Assembly: GCA_027000765.1 (NCBI GenBank)
Contig: JALTNJ010000066.1
Coordinates: forward strand, 1 to 7,070
Origin: Nitrososphaeria archaeon
GTDB taxonomy: Archaea > Thermoproteota > Nitrososphaeria > Geothermarchaeales > JDFR-13
Reading direction: 5' to 3'
DNA length: 7,070 bases
In this document: piece by piece, positions 5,196 through 7,070 of the stretch
Position numbering within the stretch: the first letter of the stretch is position 1
Layout: the number at the start of each line of letters is the position of its first letter
Translations under genes and position numbers: made by a program
Notes under the pieces: generated by a model
Databases searched by the model: none
What the model was told of the DNA's origin: nothing
Seen by the model: only the letters and a program-made list of their open reading frames with translations

Positions 5196-5614
5196 TGGTT
5201 GACGCTTCAGTAGTCGTTAAATGGTACCTAAATGAAGAGTGGAGGGAGGAGTCAATATTACTTAGAGATGATTACATAGAGGGTAAAATCGAGTTAATAG
5301 CACCATCTATAATGCCATTCGAGGTTCTAAACGCAATTAGATACAGCAGAAGACAGATCCCAATAAAAACATTGGAAGAAATAGCCGAGAGTCTATCACT
5401 TTACAATATAAAACTATATAATCTCACCGGAGACTATGCTAAAAATGTCTCGAGAATATCTTTAGAATATAACATAACTATATATGACGCAAGTTACGTA
5501 GCATTAGCTATCCAAGAAAAAACATTATTATATACAGCTGATAACAAGCTCATCAATATGCTGGAAGAAGGGATACAAAAATACATTAGGCACATCACAC
5601 AGTATCCAAGTTAA
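5180..5614 (+). CDS. vapC: VapC-type PIN-domain toxin ribonuclease
   Basis: A 144-residue PIN-domain toxin, of typical VapC length. The four acidic active-site residues that hold divalent metal are present: D8 in VVDASVVVKW, E48 in MPFEVLNAI, D103 in IYDASYVALA and D121 in YTADNKL. The DASVVVKWY opening is characteristic of the VapC group. ATG at 5180 is the likely start, because GGAGGG lies 10-15 nt upstream and the first PIN strand begins at residue 4; an in-frame TTG at 5162 would add six residues. Overlap with vapB (to 5195) implies coupling. The likely action is site-specific cutting of a structured RNA such as tRNA or rRNA, held in check by VapB. The stop at 5614 falls 20 nt before the repeated tRNA flank, so vapC is convergent with tRNA-Glu. 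Confidence 0.92.
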   Translation: MVRKIVVDASVVVKWYLNEEWREESILLRDDYIEGKIELIAPSIMPFEVLNAIRYSRRQIPIKTLEEIAESLSLYNIKLYNLTGDYAKNVSRISLEYNITIYDASYVALAIQEKTLLYTADNKLINMLEEGIQKYIRHITQYPS

Positions 5615-5633
5615 ACAAAATCCACGAAAAAAG

Positions 5634-5686
5634 ACACATAAAAAATATAAAAATGGTGCTCCGGCCGGGATTTGAACCCGGGATCA
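5634..5686 (-). repeat. 53-bp direct repeat, copy at the intact tRNA (att-like)
   Basis: This segment is identical to 2238-2290 and similar to 4499-4549. It covers the tRNA 3' half from the variable loop through CCA plus 20 bp of T-rich 3' flank. Because the flank is repeated as well as the tRNA, simple tRNA conservation does not explain the match. It is the probable integration-site half that stays with the functional gene. Confidence 0.8.
5637..5653 (-). terminator. T-rich terminator of tRNA-Glu
   Basis: Directly after the encoded CCA the minus strand reads TTTTTATATTTTTTATG. Archaeal RNA polymerase stops at such T-runs, so this should end the tRNA transcript. The same stretch follows fragments B and C. 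Confidence 0.6.
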
Positions 5687-5752
5687 CCGGCTCGAAAGGC
5701 CGGTTTAAGCCCCCTTTTTGGGGTATGCTTGACCGGGCTACACCACCGGAGC
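5654..5752 (-). tRNA. tRNA-Glu (anticodon TTC), with 20-nt intron and encoded CCA
   Basis: A complete tRNA on the minus strand: acceptor GCTCCGG pairs with CCGGAGC, discriminator A, CCA encoded; D stem GTGT/GCAT with loop AGCCCGGTCAA; anticodon arm CCGGC-CTTTCGA-GCCGG with TTC at 5696-5694, for glutamate; T arm CCGGG-TTCAAAT-CCCGG. A 20-nt intron (5724-5705) lies between positions 25 and 26, next to the D stem rather than in the anticodon loop. Exon AAGC pairs with intron GCTT, flanked by 3-nt bulges ATA and AAA, with an inner CCCC/GGGG hairpin: the substrate shape for archaeal splicing endonuclease. Removal leaves a normal 79-nt tRNA. The TATA box at 5800-5791 and a T-rich terminator bracket it. 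The gene is convergent with vapC, and its 3' half is repeated three times in the window. Confidence 0.96.
5705..5724 (-). other. tRNA-Glu intron at position 25/26
   Basis: Cutting each 3-nt bulge after its second base removes 20 nt and restores the D and anticodon stems exactly. The central 4-bp helix and inner hairpin are perfect; the outer helix (CCGG/CCGG) is offset by two unpaired bases, so this is a relaxed form of the bulge-helix-bulge motif. Confidence 0.85.
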
Positions 5753-5790
5753 CAGTTGGTTCCCATTATTATCAATTACATAGTGGTTTT

Positions 5791-5800
5791 CTTTATAAAA
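5791..5800 (-). promoter_or_regulatory. TATA box for tRNA-Glu
   Basis: The minus strand reads TTTTATAAAG here, immediately downstream of the histone stop codon and 39 nt or more upstream of the tRNA 5' end. This predicts a leader of about 18 nt before the mature tRNA, to be removed by RNase P. Confidence 0.5.
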
Positions 5801-5802
5801 CT

Positions 5803-6018
5803 TTAGAGTTTTTCGCCTCTTATTTCTAGGACAGTCCTTATATCCTTTTCTTTAACCGTTACACGCTTGGACTGCTCGGCTACCTTCATAGCCTGTAACG
5901 TTATGTCTTTAGCTACTTTCTCCAGATATTTTGCTAGTAATGCGGCTGCATCTTCACTTACTTTCTTGGCTCCAGCTTCTTTCATAAGCTTATATACGGT
6001 AAATTTTGGGATTGCCAT
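5803..6018 (-). CDS. Archaeal histone
   Basis: A 71-residue single histone-fold protein that packs DNA as dimers and higher oligomers. It aligns without gaps to euryarchaeal histones of the HMfB type: P4, the KEAGAKKVSEDAA block (helix 1, loop, start of helix 2), a long central helix LLAKYLEKVAKDITLQAMKVAEQS, then RVTVKEKDI with R52, T54, K56 and D59 at the same numbers as in HMfB. G16, linked to stacking of histone filaments, is kept. Differences at the dimer-dimer face are Q49 where HMfB has H49 and T62 where it has L62; R10 and R19 are replaced by lysines. GGTGAT seven nt before the ATG is a near-perfect archaeal ribosome site. It is divergent from the TatD-family gene and upstream of tRNA-Glu on the same strand. 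Confidence 0.95.
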   Translation of the reverse strand: MAIPKFTVYKLMKEAGAKKVSEDAAALLAKYLEKVAKDITLQAMKVAEQSKRVTVKEKDIRTVLEIRGEKL

Positions 6019-6047
6019 GTTAAAATCACCACATAATTTATTTTAGC

Positions 6048-6056
6048 ATTATAAGA
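6048..6056. promoter_or_regulatory. TATA-like element between histone and TatD-family genes
   Basis: The only strong TATA-like sequence in the divergent interval contains palindromic TTATAA at 6050-6055. It can serve the histone gene (start 34 nt away) and, on the other strand, the tatD gene (39 nt to ATG 6092). A weaker TTTATATTG at 6058-6066 is an alternative for tatD. Confidence 0.4.
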
Positions 6057-6091
6057 ATTTATATTGTTCATGTTTTTAGGTGCATAGGGCT

Positions 6092-6856
6092 ATGAGACTG
6101 GTGGATACACATATACATCTCTATGATGAGAAGTATCTGAATAGTCTGGATGAGGTCTTGGATAATGCTAGGAACGTGGGTGTCGAGGCGATTATATGTA
6201 ATGCCGAGGACCTTGAATCGTCTCTAGCCACACTCGACCTAGCATCAAAATATGATCTTGTTTACCCTGCTATAGGTATGCATCCATGGACCGCGTTACA
6301 CTCCCTCGACGAGCTAGATGAGATAGTTGCTTTGATTAGGGAGAGGAGGGGGGAGATCATTGCCATTGGTGAAGTAGGGCTTGACAAGAAGTATGAGAGT
6401 GGGGAGAAGGGGTTTGCAAGGCAGGTTGAGGCTTTTAAGAAGATGGTTGAACTCGGCCTCGAACTTGATAAGCCATTGAATATACATTCTAGACGTGCAG
6501 CAAGTGATGTTCTCGAGATCCTAGGGGTTTACAATGTTGAAAAAGCCCATTTTCACTGGTTTACAGACGATGAGGATATCCTTAGAGAAGTTGTCTCAAT
6601 GGGATATTACGTGTCCTTCACACCTTCAATAACATACTCCAAGAGAAACCAGCGTCTAGCAAAGATAGTTCCCCTAGAGCAATTATTAACGGAGACAGAT
6701 GGCCCCGTCCCCTTTTATGGTGAGTTAAAGGGTAGGCTCACCGAGCCAATGCATGTGAAGCTTGTCCTTGAAAAGCTGGCTGAGATACATGGGATGGAGT
6801 TGGATGAGCTGGGGAATATAGTTTGGAGAAACTTTGAGAAGTTATATCTTAAGTAA
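6092..6856 (+). CDS. TatD-family metal-dependent hydrolase
   Basis: A 254-residue amidohydrolase-fold enzyme of the TatD group; characterised members are metal-dependent deoxyribonucleases, though the archaeal substrate is unproven. The two-metal site is complete: H7 and H9 in VDTHIHLYD, E94 in IGEVGLD, H132 in NIHSRRAA, H155 in HFHWFTDD and D203 in TETDGP. GMHPW at 62-66 is also a family hallmark. Length matches the usual 250-260 residues. ATG at 6092 gives the standard MRLVDTHIHL opening and has GGTG nine nt upstream; the GTG at 6080 would add MHRA and might be used on a leaderless message, so the start is not fully settled. It diverges from the histone gene with about 70 bp between. Its stop overlaps the end of the convergent neighbour by 8 bp. 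Probably a housekeeping gene outside the accessory region. Confidence 0.9.
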   Translation: MRLVDTHIHLYDEKYLNSLDEVLDNARNVGVEAIICNAEDLESSLATLDLASKYDLVYPAIGMHPWTALHSLDELDEIVALIRERRGEIIAIGEVGLDKKYESGEKGFARQVEAFKKMVELGLELDKPLNIHSRRAASDVLEILGVYNVEKAHFHWFTDDEDILREVVSMGYYVSFTPSITYSKRNQRLAKIVPLEQLLTETDGPVPFYGELKGRLTEPMHVKLVLEKLAEIHGMELDELGNIVWRNFEKLYLK

Positions 6857-7070
6857 ATTTATCTGATGCAGCTATTTTTGGACCGATTAGAAACTCGGTT
6901 ATCGACCCATCGCTGGTTAGGTGGGAGAGGCTCCCAGAGAATTTTATGTATTCAAAGAGATTCTCCCCATTGGTATAGCCATTTTCTACGGCGATCGCCA
7001 CCATAGCCATCGCGGCGATAGGGCATAGATAGTCACAGGTATCCTTTAATCCAAGTGTCGAATGTATATA
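6849..7070 (-). CDS. Unrecognised protein, C-terminal 73 residues (cut by window edge)
   Basis: An open minus-strand frame enters from the right edge and ends at TAA 6851-6849, overlapping the 3' end of the convergent tatD gene by 8 bp. The visible part contains DTCDYLCPIAAMAMVAIAVENG (two cysteines flanking DYL, then a hydrophobic helix), a polar middle with NGENLFEYIKFSGSLSHLTSDG, and a short end ITEFLIGPKIAASDKFT. It reads as a compact soluble C-terminal domain rather than random sequence: codon use is regular, composition is protein-like and there are no stops. I cannot place it in a family with confidence. The start, any catalytic residues and neighbours lie outside the window. Confidence 0.6.
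   Translation of the reverse strand, partial: YIHSTLGLKDTCDYLCPIAAMAMVAIAVENGYTNGENLFEYIKFSGSLSHLTSDGSITEFLIGPKIAASDKFT

Larger units (their letters stand above)
714..5686. mobile_element. Putative tandem integrated islands at tRNA-Glu carrying three TA operons
   Basis: Three segments of about 1.5, 2.3 and 1.1 kb are delimited by truncated tRNA-Glu 3' halves (D, B, C) and the intact gene (A), all in the same orientation. Each segment contains one TA operon; the middle one adds two winged-helix genes and a membrane protein. This is the arrangement left by repeated integration into the anticodon-to-3' part of a tRNA gene, where the gene is restored each time and the old 3' end is pushed outward. 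No integrase gene or fragment was recognised, so active mobility is unproven. The B-to-A unit (2238-5686) has perfect 53-bp direct repeats at its ends. Confidence 0.5.

Overview
The window is AT-rich archaeal DNA, most likely from a hyperthermophilic member of the TACK (crenarchaeal-type) lineages. The evidence is a tRNA-Glu gene interrupted by a 20-nt intron at a non-canonical position with a bulge-helix archaeal splice motif, TATA-box promoters with short or absent leaders, Shine-Dalgarno sites of the GGTGA type, GTG/TTG starts, an archaeal histone gene and three archaeal-type toxin-antitoxin (TA) operons. The histone argues against Sulfolobales and most Desulfurococcales; the exact order cannot be decided from this sequence.

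Layout. (1) Positions 1-541, minus strand: N-terminal part of a secreted, probably beta-rich cell-surface protein with a signal peptide, running off the left edge. (2) Positions about 714-5686: an accessory region cut into three segments by truncated copies of the 3' half of the tRNA-Glu gene (D at 714-757, B at 2238-2303, C at 4499-4562), ending in the intact tRNA-Glu gene (A, 5654-5752, minus). Each segment holds one type II TA operon: a PIN toxin with a ribbon-helix-helix antitoxin (minus, 1159-1783), RelB/RelE (minus, 2367-2848), and VapB/VapC (plus, 4953-5614). The middle segment also carries a 220-residue polytopic membrane protein behind a winged-helix regulator, divergent from a second small winged-helix protein. 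(3) Positions 5803-7070: apparently core chromosome, with an archaeal histone (minus), a divergent TatD-family hydrolase (plus), and the C-terminal end of an unrecognised protein (minus) that overlaps the tatD end tail to tail.

Interpretation. The intact tRNA-Glu gene looks like an integration site used at least three times by related small elements, each leaving a displaced tRNA 3' fragment behind. Fragments A, B and C share not only tRNA sequence but also the T-rich stretch 3' of the tRNA, and B and A match perfectly over 53 bp. No integrase is visible, so the elements are either decayed or were mobilised in trans. The cargo (three unrelated TA operons, two DNA-binding regulators, one membrane protein) would make this a small TA archipelago beside a housekeeping tRNA. 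The TA operons carry candidate operators (inverted repeats overlapping TATA boxes), consistent with autoregulation by their ribbon-helix-helix antitoxins.
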